Assembly: GCA_036971715.1 (NCBI GenBank)
Contig: JAVHJL010000005.1
Span: 3,348,001 to 3,412,000, forward strand
From: Arthrobotrys musiformis
Taxonomy: Eukaryota > Ascomycota > Orbiliomycetes > Orbiliales > Orbiliaceae
DNA: 64,000 bases
Direction of reading: 5' to 3'
The translations under genes and the position numbers were made by a program. The notes under the pieces are model-generated. The model made no database searches. It had not been told where the DNA came from and saw only the letters and a program-made list of their open reading frames with translations. Positions 1-10,990 of the stretch are shown here, one piece after another. Position 1 is the first letter of the stretch. Every line of letters begins with the position of its first letter.

Positions 1-63
1 TTATTCTCATTTCTAAATTATGGCAACTACACTTCCGGATTGGATACTCACATTTGAATCTAG

Positions 64-2259
64 AAAAGCAAAATATCCGACTTACCGCTCTTCCTTCACG
101 ACGCCAAGCGCCTCATATTACAGAACTGGCAAATAATCAACGAAGCGCCGCTCCAAGCCTATTCATCTGTTCTCATCTTTGCTCCACAAACGAGTATTGT
201 TAGAGATATCTTTCAAAAGGACTTGCCGAAATGGATTTGCAAATTTCCAGAGACCCCAAAATTCTGGGGAGGGCTGCTGCAAAGACTGGAAGGGCACGAT
301 GGCGAAGTTTTGAGAGTTGTCTTCTCTCCTGACGGGAAACAACTTGCATCCTGTGGACGTGAAAGCAAAATCCGTTTTTGGAGTGTCGAAACGGGAGAGC
401 AAATTAAAACTCTTGAAGATATTGATTGTTCGGCGATATACGGGATTGCCTTTTCTCCCAGCGGTAAATATCTAGCTTCATCGTCGCGTTTTATGGTCAA
501 ACTTTGGGATGTAGTGCTAGGACAACATTTGAAATCTTTCAGAGGGCATGATCTTTTTGTTATGGATATAGCCTTCTCCCCGGACGGTAAATGGCTAACG
601 TCAGCGTCGGAAGATAATGAAATCAGGTTGTGGGACACCGACATGGTGATCGGGCGGGGAGCTGTGGGGGGAGGGCAGCAGGTAGGAGCGACAGAACATG
701 AAATAGAAGCGGCAATGGTTTTACAAGGGCACGAAGATAGTGTTCTGGCAATTGCATACTCCCGTGACGGCATATTAGCATCAGGATCGGACGATGGCAC
801 GGTCAGACTCTGGGACCCGACAACAGGCAAACAAACACAATTGTTTGAATGGCGTACAGGAGTAGTGAAGGCCGTCGCATTTTCTCCCGACGGTAAACAA
901 ATAGCCTCGGTAGCCTCTGTGGGGGGCGGAGAAGTTTGGGTGTGGGCTGTAGCTACAGGACAACGAGTTCAAGCGCTTTCAAGAGAAGATTGGTCGGGTC
1001 GTCCCAAGGCGCTTGCGTTTTCTCCCGATGGCGGGGCGCTAGTATTGGCATTGGATGACGGTACCATTGAACTTTACAACGCGAAAACGTGGCAAGAAAT
1101 AAAAGTTCTCGGGAAACATAGTTGGGCGGTTAATGCGGTTGCGTTCTCTCCGGACGGTAAATTGATCGCATCGGCTTCGGATGATTACACGATTGGGCTT
1201 TGGGATGCGGTGAGAGAGCAGCGGATGTCGGTGGTGGAACGGCCAGTTAGTGAGCAGTCGATGGAACCTAAGACTACAGAACAGCGATTGGGAGCCTTAG
1301 AAGGGCGTCCCACGATGTGGTGGTGGGACCCTACCGCCGTTACGAAAATAGCCTTTTCCTCAGATTGTGGAAAGCTAGCGTCGGGGTCGCGGGACGGAGA
1401 CATCATACTTTGGGATGTGGCGACAGGTCAACCTTTACGACATTTCAAAGCACCTGGATATACCCCAACATCAAAACGGATTGAAGAAATTAAGGAAATC
1501 GCATTTCTCCCGGGAAATGGCCAATCGGCCCGGTTGCTGGCATCGGCGTCGGGGGACGGGACGGTGAGCATGTGGGATGTAACAACCGGGAAACTGATAT
1601 CTATGGAAGTGTTAGCTCTGGGACCGAAAAACCGTTACTTCTCTGCAATCGCTTTATCTCCCGATGCCAAACGATTGGCGGCGGCGTTTCGAGGTAGATA
1701 TGACTTTGCCACCAGCAGTATCGAGCTCTATGATGTAGCGAAGGGGGCCGGAAGAATCTTGATCGGCAGGTATCCCATTAGCACTCCAGGGATGGCTTTC
1801 TCCCCCGATGGCGAATACCTAGCAATAGCACCGTGGGAAAAACATGTGTATTCTAGGGACGTCCGCGAAGGTCTCAAAAACAACGCCAAAACTCCCATTA
1901 CTGTTTGGGAGGTCGCGACAGGACGGGAATCCCACAGGCTCGAACCACAGACAAGCAATTCCAGACATATAGGCTTCTCTAGTGACGGTAGGTATCTAGA
2001 GACTGACAGAGAAATTCTAGCTATCCCTCCTAACCCCCCTCCCTCACAACTCGGCCCACGGAAGCCTCGTATACATGTCACCGGCGCCGACGAAGAGTGG
2101 ATCACTGTAAACGACCAGGATTTCCTCTGGCTGCCGCCAGATTACCGAGGTGAAGTTTCAGCGTCGGGGGGTGAGTTTCTTGCTATTGCCAATAAAACTG
2201 GAGCAATTAACCTCTTTGAGTTCACCGATGAGCTACAGCGGGGCCCTAGCTATATATAG
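64..2259 (+). CDS. NACHT-type receptor, C-terminal WD40 part (5' truncated)
   Basis: This is the 3' exon of a large fungal NLR-like (NACHT-WD40) gene whose start lies left of the window. The frame is open from about 64, just after a plausible intron acceptor (tactcac branch, then ..tctag at 61-63), and there is no in-frame ATG at its beginning. The first ~75 residues contain the linker that precedes the propeller in this family (EAPLQAYSSVLIFAP, then SIVRDIF). About eleven WD40 blades follow, recognised by FSPDGK loops and endings such as VKLWDV, IRLWDT, VRLWDP, IILWDV and VSMWDV. The last blades are degenerate. In the family the propeller is a ligand sensor controlling a NACHT ATPase in non-self recognition or cell death. 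The blades are not near-identical here, unlike in fast-evolving HET-E-type genes. Family call is firm; the N-terminal effector domain is unknown. Confidence 0.85.
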   Translation, partial: KSKISDLPLFLHDAKRLILQNWQIINEAPLQAYSSVLIFAPQTSIVRDIFQKDLPKWICKFPETPKFWGGLLQRLEGHDGEVLRVVFSPDGKQLASCGRESKIRFWSVETGEQIKTLEDIDCSAIYGIAFSPSGKYLASSSRFMVKLWDVVLGQHLKSFRGHDLFVMDIAFSPDGKWLTSASEDNEIRLWDTDMVIGRGAVGGGQQVGATEHEIEAAMVLQGHEDSVLAIAYSRDGILASGSDDGTVRLWDPTTGKQTQLFEWRTGVVKAVAFSPDGKQIASVASVGGGEVWVWAVATGQRVQALSREDWSGRPKALAFSPDGGALVLALDDGTIELYNAKTWQEIKVLGKHSWAVNAVAFSPDGKLIASASDDYTIGLWDAVREQRMSVVERPVSEQSMEPKTTEQRLGALEGRPTMWWWDPTAVTKIAFSSDCGKLASGSRDGDIILWDVATGQPLRHFKAPGYTPTSKRIEEIKEIAFLPGNGQSARLLASASGDGTVSMWDVTTGKLISMEVLALGPKNRYFSAIALSPDAKRLAAAFRGRYDFATSSIELYDVAKGAGRILIGRYPISTPGMAFSPDGEYLAIAPWEKHVYSRDVREGLKNNAKTPITVWEVATGRESHRLEPQTSNSRHIGFSSDGRYLETDREILAIPPNPPPSQLGPRKPRIHVTGADEEWITVNDQDFLWLPPDYRGEVSASGGEFLAIANKTGAINLFEFTDELQRGPSYI

Positions 2260-4060
2260 ATGTACGCCAGACTTTGCTGTTGATGGACTGGTGGTGTCGG
2301 TCGGCTTTTTTGTTGGATTGCATTGAGCCTTTTAATAATGAAAATCTGGCCGTTTCTCTAGGCTCAAGATCGTCATTTCCGCGACCTAAAATATCGGTTC
2401 GCGCTCGCACAAAATTTGTACAACCTTGATCAATTGAATGATATTATAGGGTACGACATAAGACTGCCATGCAGTCTTTTTTTTATCCATGAATGTACGC
2501 GCCACAAATAACCATCCTAATCGTCCCATTCTGGAAGTTTAACACACCCCAAACATAGTAGCATCTGATTTACAAGATGAACCCGCCCTAGTATAGTTTT
2601 AAACGTTTTGCAATATCGCTGTTTTAATGATATCGCGATGCTGCGGCATCAATGGAGCCTTGAGAGCTTTAAAATACAAAGTTTAACATTCCCCAGGATC
2701 CAACTGCTTAGCTTGAATATAGGCGCTCCCAATTACTCTAGCCTCAAAACCACTAACTACTCAGAGAAAACGCAGTCTTGACACCAGTTAGACAGCCTGT
2801 GCTGTCAGTCTCGAAACTAGATACGTATCGATACTGCTGAGCTGTCGAGAAAACGGGATGGGAAAAAATGCAACAAACGACAACGCGAAAAGTTGCGACT
2901 AGAGTTGCGACCTGGCGCGCGAGCGCGGTCACACACGCACTGTAGTCGCAGACCAACTTCTCAGCTGATCAGCAGAACCCACAGGCAGAGAGAACAAGGA
3001 GTTTTGTAGTAGCTAGTAGGGAGATGCTACTTGTACTTGTTAGAGGTGGTCGCCTGCGGCACCGACTGCACGAGTACTCCTGCTAGCACCGCTCCTACGT
3101 AAATACTCGAAGGCTGCACATGCGCGCAGCACTTAAACCCTGCTGTTCTTTTCGATATTGTTCTTTGTTTGGGCCTTTTGTTTTATGAATACTTATTTAT
3201 GGGGTCTGGTTCGAGACAATTATTTATGTATATTTTACTGTCGTTTCACAGTTTGATTACAAAATTGTATCGTTTCGCCCTTCAAAAGCGTTTGGCTCGA
3301 GACTGCTTCAAAAGTACCATGAGAAAACAACACATTTTCTGCCGAGTTTCTAGATTAGGGTTCGTCCTTCCTATAAACAGTCGCATTGAGGACTATGACT
3401 AACACGAATGGACTGCCGGGAATGGCCCGACCGCGCTGGTGGGCTAAGCGAGGACCCACTTTGGAGGGCAGCCGGAGACGGTGCGAACTAATACCAGGCG
3501 TTGAGTTTGGTGTCCGTGGTTGTCGTGGCGGGGTACTGCCATTTCTACTACAACTATACTAGATTGATTTGGTAGTCTTTTAAGCCAGCTAATGAGGAAG
3601 GTCTAAGCGTACTTGAACCTATGGTTCTTTTTGGCTGGGACAGCGAATCGGATAGAGAGGGTGTCAAGTCAATCCCAGTGCAAGTCTACGAAATTTCTTT
3701 CTGGTATGAATTACGACCCTGTAATTGGGATCTTCTTTATTGTTTTTATATATCAGCTGGGCAGGTCTCATTCTGAGAATACATGAGTATATATTTATTG
3801 CGGTAATATTTATATGCTGGAGTATGTGATACTGTTATAATCAACTTGACGTGAATTCAGAGCTCTATTATTATATGCCTTTATTATTGATGCACTGGCG
3901 TGATGACTGGGCGGATCCCCGGCCCCCCTCGAGGTCGCTTCTGAGTTTGCGGAAAGGGTAAAATTTATATTTTCTAACTCTAATACAAGCACCCAAATCA
4001 TGATATCAATCGACCATATTCCACTCTAAACAAAACATAAAACGATGCAATCGTATATGC
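2260..4060. other. Intergenic, no gene seen
   Basis: About 1.8 kb without a credible coding region on either strand; only short stop-interrupted frames are present. AT-rich stretches occur around 3720-3840. I see no tRNA, rRNA or transposon ends. Confidence 0.6.
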
Positions 4061-4852
4061 TTATGAACTCAACTCCTTAGCTCTAGCCTTAGCCTCATCA
4101 CACTCCCTCCCCTTCTCCCTAACACACTCCGCAATCCTCCCCGCAACCTCACTTTCCAACCCCTCAAACCCCTCCGCAACGCCTTCTCTATCCCCCACCC
4201 CCATCTCCTGACTCATCTTCCATTTCCCCCCAATCCTCTCAATCTCAACTTCAATCCCTATAACCCCCCGCTTCATAATCTCCAAATACCTCTCCGGCGC
4301 ATCACCCACCTCCCACGCCCCCTGCTTCGTCCCCTTCTCCCCATTAAACCCCATTATCCCCTTCTCACAAAGCGTAGTCAAATCATTCATCTGACGACCC
4401 AAATACTCCGACGTAGCAGCAGAAGCGGTATGATAAATCCTCGCTTTTCCATAGACCTGAACGGCAGAGTAATTCCACGTCGGTACAACCTTCCCCGTTT
4501 GGGGTTTTGTTTCTTTATAGAATTTAGGGGTGACGTAGTGTGTATCCCCCGTGAAGATTATTAATACCTCTTGTTCTAAGGTATCGGTGTCGGTGGAGGA
4601 TAGTGCTTCGAGGATGGCTTTGACCTGGGGGTTTTGTCGGGCCATGTGCCCGTGGAGACGGCCTTTGATGCCCGGGGAGGTGGGGTCTTCGGAGGAGGAT
4701 GTGGATTCGAGGACCCAGGGGACGTGACTGGATTGTAGGAGCGGGTGGGAGGGGGATGGGATTGCGGTTGTGAATAGGCCTAGGGGATTGTGGTGGATGA
4801 AGTCCAGCAGGGGACGGAGTTTTTGTTCGGCGTGGATGGCGCGGAGGTACAT
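4061..4852 (-). CDS. PaiB-like FMN-binding protein
   Basis: Single-exon gene, 263 aa, starting at the ATG complementary to 4852-4850. It matches the PaiB / FMN-binding split-barrel family (FMN_bind_2). The N-terminus (MYLRAIHAEQKLRPLLDFI) corresponds to the usual start of PaiB proteins. The central segments GRLHGHMARQNPQ (~63-75), LIIFTGDTHYVTPKFY (~97-112) and VPTWNYSAVQVYGKA (~123-137) are the family's hallmark flavin-barrel motifs. Length is close to typical fungal members (230-260 aa). Bacterial PaiB represses sporulation and protease genes. In fungi the role is not established, so a flavin- or heme-binding function is only inferred. The final ~40 residues are a charged, helical tail. The coding strand is C-rich in the 5' half and G-rich in the 3' half, with the switch near 4500. 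There are no obvious functional partners next to it. Confidence 0.9.
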   Translation of the reverse strand: MYLRAIHAEQKLRPLLDFIHHNPLGLFTTAIPSPSHPLLQSSHVPWVLESTSSSEDPTSPGIKGRLHGHMARQNPQVKAILEALSSTDTDTLEQEVLIIFTGDTHYVTPKFYKETKPQTGKVVPTWNYSAVQVYGKARIYHTASAATSEYLGRQMNDLTTLCEKGIMGFNGEKGTKQGAWEVGDAPERYLEIMKRGVIGIEVEIERIGGKWKMSQEMGVGDREGVAEGFEGLESEVAGRIAECVREKGRECDEAKARAKELSS

Positions 4853-5875
4853 TTTTCTCTTCCTCTTTTCTATCGACTTTAAATTTATAAAAGGGGTTAA
4901 GGTGGTAGCGATAGTATTATAAAGGGGGGTATGAATCCAATGAATTTATACTGAATTAATTTTATAGTCTCTGTAAAATTTATAAAATGTTGCATTTTCC
5001 ACCCGGCTACCCCAGACTTTAAATACACCAAAATCAACCAGTCCAATTCCACCCTTTTGTAAGCGAACTCCTCTAGCTCTAACTACTACAAACGCTGTCC
5101 AAATCACGGAATACAACCGAAACTTTAAAAAAAAAAAATCTACCCGCCCAAGGATTATTTACATTACTAATGAGAATAACCATCGAGGTAGTACTCGCTA
5201 CACAGGTCTTGACTCGACTAGCCTTTGAGGTGGTTATCTGGTACGACCGACGGGGATGTGGAATTGAGTCATGCCCTTGCTCCGCGGAAAAAGGTACCCG
5301 TCTGTTGATATCATTATAGTTTATAATATGCACTGCAAGAGCGCCGGACCGCATATATCGGAAATTCTCACGTAAGGAAAAATCGAGTAATCCATGCATG
5401 TTAGAATTTAAACCTGACTGGATGACAATTAGATGTTGTTGTATTTTGTCACCGACAACGCAGTTCGTGGGTTCACGAGAACTATCTGGGTGTCCAGACG
5501 TGGATCACGCCAAGACTTCAAAGTATCCCAGCCTGGATACTAAGCATTAAATTGCAAGACCTCGGCCTCTCTTTAATCCAATCTCGTCGAATAAACACAA
5601 ACATTGCATGGCATTCTGATGATGGGGGTTAATTGGACGGTCTGGCTATCGGTAGCGCACTAGATCCTACCGGCGAATCCTCAATCCGTCGTCTTTGCCG
5701 CTAGTTAGCATAAAATGTTGTCCCTGACGTATGCAATATACAAACCCCGCTCCCGATCTGAATACAGATCTATACAAATTCCCGGCTCTAGCCTCTAATC
5801 CAATTGAAATCACCATAATCGTTAACAGCAAAATAAACAAGGAACAAGGTTCAAAAAAAAAGGGAGAGAAGAAAA
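4853..5875. other. Intergenic between divergent genes, no gene seen
   Basis: About 1 kb between the leftward PaiB-like gene and the rightward gag/jacalin-like gene, presumably holding both promoters. TATA-like elements (tataaaagg around 4890, tataaagg around 4920) lie near the PaiB side but on the plus strand. No convincing coding frame. Confidence 0.5.
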
Positions 5876-7200
5876 ATGTCAGACCCCACCATCCCCCCGC
5901 TGAAAGGCCCCCTCACCCCTCCAATCGTCATAAACTGGCTCCGCCGCTGCAACCGCGCTTTCAGATCGTACTCCTACCTCCATCCCTCCTACAAAATCGA
6001 ACCCGTCGGCGATGCGATCTTTCAAACCCCCGCTACGGAGAATTTATACACCTGGTGGGCTACAAATAGTATGGATTTAATCGAGGGATCCTCCTGGGAG
6101 GGGTTTGAGGATGCTTTAAAGAAAGAGGCTTTGGGGGAGAAATGGCAGTTGGATGCTTTGAGGGAGTATTATACCATCAGCCAGGGGGATATGTCTACGG
6201 AGTCCTATGCGGGGGAAATAAAACGCCTCGCGAAGGTGGTGGGGTGTATAGGCTTTGATACGAACGACGAGAAGTTTGTTGAGAAGTGCCAGTTGATATT
6301 TCGCGCTCGGCCGGAGGTGGTGGAGAAGATTTTGGAGAAGGAGGTCAAGGACCATTTATCCATTGTGAACGCGGAGAGGGATGATGTGGTGGGGTGGTTG
6401 GAGAAGCATGAGGGTTCCACGGAAGTGGTGAAGGATATCGAGCAGGAGAGTAGTTCCGGAGAGATTGTTTTAACTCCGTAAGTCCTGATCGAGGTGATCT
6501 GCTTTGACTGGTGTTAACTTGAGACCATAATAGGGACTCTACTCCTACTCTCGCCACCCCAGCTCCGGAATTCGACTCCTTCCCCGCAGTATACGTCCTC
6601 GGCCAATGCCACTCCAGCCCCCAACAGTCTACCGCGTCCACCCCCTACTACAGGGCCTTCAACGATATAACCAACATCCCCGACGGACCACACCCGATCC
6701 GCTGCCTATCAGGCATCACATTCTCCTACCAATCCAGGCGTAACACCCCACTTTTTTTCACCACACACGGGTTCGTTCGACTTCGCTATGTTAAACCATA
6801 TTTGTCAGAAGAAACCACGGTAGATGCCACTGAATATCCCACAGGGCCTCGCGGTGGGCCTGCGGTGGGCGAATACATCAGCGGCCAAAATACCCCGCAC
6901 AACTTCGGCGCCAAAGAATATATCACTTCCTATCAGGTTCAATATAGTGCGCCAGCGGAGGACCCGGGGGTTGCAGTGAGGAGATTAGGCCTCGGGACAT
7001 CCGAGGGGAGGATGTTCGATAGTTCTTTGGATACTGGTTTGAGTCCCTGGGATGTTGAGGTTACCGCCCCGGATGGGTGGGCGATAGTGGGGTTTTATGG
7101 ATCCTCTTACACTAAGCCGTCGAGGGGCTACATTCGGGCTATTGGTGCCATATTTGGGCGGCTGTCGGACGATAGAACCATGGTTGGGGTTTGTAGTTGA
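5876..7200 (+). CDS. Gag-capsid-like / jacalin-like lectin fusion
   Basis: Two exons, 5876-6477 and 6534-7200, with a 56-bp intron (GTAAGT donor, AATAG acceptor). The join keeps phase and gives 422 aa. Residues ~15-175 resemble the capsid region of LTR-retrotransposon Gag: a tryptophan-rich start (INWLRRCNRAFRSYSYLHP), LYTWWATN, then WEGFEDALKKEAL, QLDALREYYTISQGD and SYAGEIKRLAKV, the order seen in Gag/Arc-like folds. The C-terminal ~150 residues end in GWAIVGFYGSS and GYIRAIGAIFGR, which look like the closing strands of a jacalin-type beta-prism lectin. There is no zinc knuckle, protease or reverse transcriptase and the frame is intact, so this looks like a host gene rather than a live element. 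Both domain calls rest on motif recognition by eye; the gag part is the stronger one. Confidence 0.6.
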
Positions 7201-7711
7201 GTCGGCCCCGTGTGCCTACAAAGTTCGGTGGATTGGCGCTTTATTATAATATTACGTATTCAGTTTGTATTTTAGCTTCACTTCTACATTTTACAAAGCA
7301 ACCACCCCGCCATGAACTCTATTGACGACCCCACCTTGCCGTCGTACGTTGGATATCTAGCTTATGTGCTTGTCCCCGCTATATCATATTCCTATGCTAT
7401 ATCGTATCTTTACTATTTAATATTCATATCCCACCCGCGGGCAGTCCACGTATAATATTCCACGGACCCACGTATTGTTCTCCGAGATATCGATACATAT
7501 CCCACGTTTTGATAGCCCACGCGGGCCTCCATGTATCCATTATATAATCCCGCCGATCATCGATCTACGCGGAGGATATACTCCGATTGAATACATCTTC
7601 TAACCCTCTCCCTGCCCCATCTACCAAACTACAACCGCCGACTTACACCGTATTGCCAATCCACCATACCCATTTCCCAAGCCACAACATCACCACAATA
7701 TATATAAAAAA
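7201..7711. other. Intergenic, no gene seen
   Basis: About 510 bp between two co-directional genes. A TATA-like run (atatatataaaa, ~7698-7709) lies immediately before the next ATG, too close to be a normal TATA position. Nothing else noted. Confidence 0.5.
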
Positions 7712-8235
7712 ATGGCATCCCTCTCCTCCCTCCCGATAGAAATAAAACTCCACCTATCAACCTACCTGCACTCCACCGCCGACCTAAAATCCCTCACAAC
7801 CGCCTGCTCGAATTTTGGCAGCATAGTGGGCTCGAAATACTACGCCCCGATCCGGAGGAAGGTACTGCTTAATGAGGGGAAATTCGATCCGTATGATTAT
7901 TTGGGGCCGACGCATCATTATTTTAGAGCTAGGCTGAGGGGACCGAATTGGAGGAGTGTGTATGTGACGGATGATTCGCCTGCGGTGGTGAAGACTGGTC
8001 GGCCTGCGGTGAGGTCTAGTCAACCTGTTGTGGTAAGGCCTAGTCAACCTACCGTCGCGAAACCGGCAGCAAATCAGAGTCAGGAGGGGAATACGGCCAT
8101 GAGAGGATTGAAGAAGGTAAAGGAGTATGGGAGGGTATGTCGATTCCGCTCTCTATCTTGTTTCCTAATATAATTCTAGTGGACAAGTACTAACTAACAG
8201 CGGGATAGACCGTCTTGAGGCTCTTCAGGCACTGA
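7712..8235 (+). CDS. Small F-box-like protein
   Basis: Exon 1 is 7712-8134. A GTATGT donor at 8135, a tactaac branch point at 8188-8194 and an AG at 8207-8208 give a 74-bp intron and a short last exon ending in TGA at 8233-8235, for 149 aa. An alternative AG at 8200 would end after five residues. The N-terminus has the F-box pattern (SLSSLPIEIKLHLSTYL, then LKSLTTACSNFGSIV at ~22-36), which in fungi recruits Skp1 to SCF ubiquitin ligases. No substrate-binding repeats follow. Residues ~85-120 contain a short proline/valine repeat (SSQPVVVRPSQPTVAKP) that looks disordered. Small orphan F-box proteins of this sort are common in Pezizomycotina and mostly uncharacterised. The short last exon is the least certain part. 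Confidence 0.65.
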
Positions 8236-8490
8236 GTATGCTACAATCTAAGCATCAAAATCTTCTAATCTGTACATACTTCAAAGATCTGGCGATATTC
8301 TACAAATTCAATTCTTATATCAATATCATATGCATGTGCATATAGAGCCATAATTTAATATGATTTTAATATGGGAAAGAAGGCTGCGGGTGGCTGCCAG
8401 GATACCAAGGTCGCAGTTCCGTTAGCGTGTCCCAACAAGGCAAGTCCTCGCTCGCTTGTCCCTGGCCTAGCAACAGGGGTCCGGTTTCCC

Positions 8491-8560
8491 GATCGATTCT
8501 GATTCGATCAGAGGATCTTTGTACCACAGAACACGGCTGAGCCGTGTTATTTTCTCTGTG
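8491..8560. repeat. Cluster of nested inverted repeats upstream of the MBOAT gene
   Basis: Direct reading shows GATCGA (8491-8496) facing TCGATC (8504-8509). Next comes a perfect 8-bp hairpin, AACACGGC (8530-8537), loop TGA, GCCGTGTT (8541-8548), framed by CACAGA (8525-8530) and TCTGTG (8555-8560). Function is unknown; it lies about 210 bp before the next start codon and could be a protein-binding dyad or a decayed element end. Confidence 0.5.
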
Positions 8561-8767
8561 AACTCTCAGCCTCGCGGGGGGATTGGGGATGGACTAGTAC
8601 GCATTGGTTTGGGCTTACTGTTTATCAATTTACCATGCGTGATTAAAGGGACTTGCAGCTTCGAGCTTCGAACGTCGCGATACTCCTCAAGCTTCACCAA
8701 TTCAAACTACAACAAGGCCAATACGCCATGATATCATGATACCCAATCGATATTATAAATCTACAAA

Positions 8768-10064
8768 ATGAACACCCTCCAAAGAACCGCCCTCCTCTCC
8801 CCCTTCCTGACCCTCACAATCCTCTCCCTCCCGCCGTCCTCCACCCTGCGGAAAGCACTCTACCCCCTCCCGGCACTCCTCTTCCTCCACCCCATCGTAT
8901 CCCCCCCGAAATTCCTATCAACGGATAAAGAAGCCGTCGAAGAGGCATTCAAGCTGGGAACACTATCCGCCAGTTTCGCGTTCATGTTCACCTACTTTCT
9001 CTACTCGGGCTACAACACACCTTCGAACTTTTACAAAGTACCCCGAGGTAAAGAGGGGTATCCGGATACGATCTGGGGAAGGGTGAAATGGTCGTTATCG
9101 TTGATAACCGCCCTTCGCGGGGTGGGGTGGAATTTTGAAGTTTCGAATCTACCCAGACGGGTTGGGACGCGTGAGGGGTGTATTCGACGTGCTATAGCGG
9201 CTATATTGGGGGCTCACGGGGCGTGGTATGCGGCCGGTAAGCTCTGTGGGGCTTATGCACGTTTACTGCGTGATGAGCATGCTGCTGAGAAGTATGGGGT
9301 TGTGTATAAGGTGTTTGGGAATATACTCGTTCAGATGGGGGTGGTTAGTGCTGCTTGGGGGGTGAGGAATATAGCGTTCGTCGTGCTTGTTTCCTCTTCA
9401 CTCGAGCTGTTCTTCGTCGCCAGTGGTGTCGGCGGGGAGAGGTGGAGTGATCCGGGCAATTGGGTTAGGATGTTTGGGTATCCTCAGGACTGCTGGAGTG
9501 TTAAGAATGTCTGGGGACGGGTATGGCATCAATCCATCCGTCGGGTATGTAGCACTTTATTCTTCCAATTTAGGTGTAAAATACTGATGATGTAATGGGC
9601 AGTGCATTCAATTCCCCGGCGATAAAATCGCATCCGTCATCTTCGGCAAGGAATATAAATCCCTCCCGCAGCCCGCGAAGGCAGCCAGGGCATTCTTCCT
9701 CCTCCTCTCCGCCTTCTCGATATCAGGCCTCATCCACGTCTCAGGCTCATACTTCATTGTAGCGGGCATGGACTCCCCACCGCCTTCGACGGACCAATGG
9801 TACTACACATTCTACTTCTTCATCGCACAGGCTATCTTCGTCGCAATGGAGGAAGTGGTCTGTTACGCGCTCGGGGTGGGGAATACACCGCAGGAGGTTA
9901 GGGTGGGGGGGTTGAGATGGATGGTTGGGGTGGTGTATACTACTATGTGGTTTTGCTGGTGTACGCCGGTCTTGTGGGCTGATCCGGAGAGTAGGGTTGT
10001 TGGGTTCGTGGGAGGGGTGGGGGAGGAGTATGCGCATGTTTTCGACCGGATTGATAGATTTTGA
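8768..10064 (+). CDS. Wax-synthase-like MBOAT acyltransferase
   Basis: Two exons, 8768-9544 and 9603-10064, with a 58-bp intron (GTATGT donor, GGGCAG acceptor) in phase 0; the product is 412 aa. Hydrophobic segments are spread along the whole protein, fitting a polytopic ER membrane enzyme. It has the signature of fungal MBOAT_2 / wax synthase-like proteins: RGVGWNFEVSNLP at ~116-128, a second segment FGYPQDCWSVKNVWGRVWHQ before the intron, and the C-terminal SISGLIHVSG containing the likely catalytic histidine (His304). Members transfer an acyl group to a hydroxyl; several sit in secondary-metabolite clusters (TRI7-like acetyltransferases). No cluster partner is visible here, so the substrate is unknown. 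Each exon shows the C-rich to G-rich switch. Confidence 0.88.
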
Positions 10065-10490
10065 ATTCCGACTTTAGAATATGGTCTCGTTTACTGGGGG
10101 TGTTTCTTTATATCATGGTTGGTGTATATTATTGCCTCAAGACGTGACATGCCGGGGAAATAGATAAAGTAGACTCCAAGGAGGGTTGTAGGACTCTTAG
10201 ATAGCTTTGTAACTATAGAATAGACATCTAGATATTTACCTATTTTGGTACTATGCCATCCCTGCCCTTGTACCAACCATGTTCTTATCGGATTCGTGAG
10301 TCGTTCCAATCTCAACTTTGGTATCATATCGGCAGAACAGGCTACAAAAAAGTTATCCAGCACACACCCAAACCATGACTCCTACCACCCAAAAGACCCC
10401 CCTTCTACCCCATCTTTCCCTAACCCAAAATAAAAAACAAAAGATAATAAAAAGGAACAAAAAGAAACTCATCAACCAGAAATCCTAAAC

Positions 10491-10589
10491 TTCCGATACC
10501 GGGAATCGAACCCGGGGCTGTCCGGACCATTCCCAACTTCGAAAGAAATCGATGAAAGCGGACGATGTTAACCACTACACCATATCGGA
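10491..10589 (-). tRNA. tRNA-Glu (TTC) with 27-nt intron
   Basis: The reverse strand folds as a complete tRNA. The acceptor stem TCCGATA pairs with TATCGGA with discriminator A. The D arm is followed by the anticodon stem GTCCG/CGGAC, loop CTTTCA..C and anticodon TTC. The T arm is CCCGGGTTCGATTCCCGG. A 27-nt intron occupies 10526-10552, just 3' of the anticodon at the canonical 37/38 position; removing it leaves 72 nt. A T-rich Pol III terminator follows on the minus strand around 10465-10450. Confidence 0.95.
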
Positions 10590-10990
10590 TGAGTGACTCG
10601 ATGTTTTGACAGTCCGTCCGCAGGGCCCTGATACACTGCTGCTCGCTGGTCCGAGATTATAACATGTTGATATATTGCATGGTGTGGGTATTTATATTCA
10701 GAACCTCAGTGGGTGTATCGATATAGCTATGTTGTAGAGGGATTGGTACGACAATTGTATAAGATGGTAGCAGGAGATACTGTATTATCTAGACACAGTC
10801 ATTGCGGTAATAATTACAAATATTCCACTGGATATAATGTAAAGGAGTACTGAGTATAAAGAATTTAAATCGCGGCAGAAACCCGACGACCACGTGACCT
10901 CCACACAAAGACTCACCCAACCCCGCCAAACCTCCTCCACACCACATCAACATCATCACCACCAAGAACCCCACATCGACACCAAAAAAA

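Noticed and set aside
223..2259. Start of the WD40 protein at 223
   Set aside because: The codon at 223 is TTG, and the upstream sequence back to ~64 encodes the conserved family linker, so the gene is 5' truncated rather than starting here.
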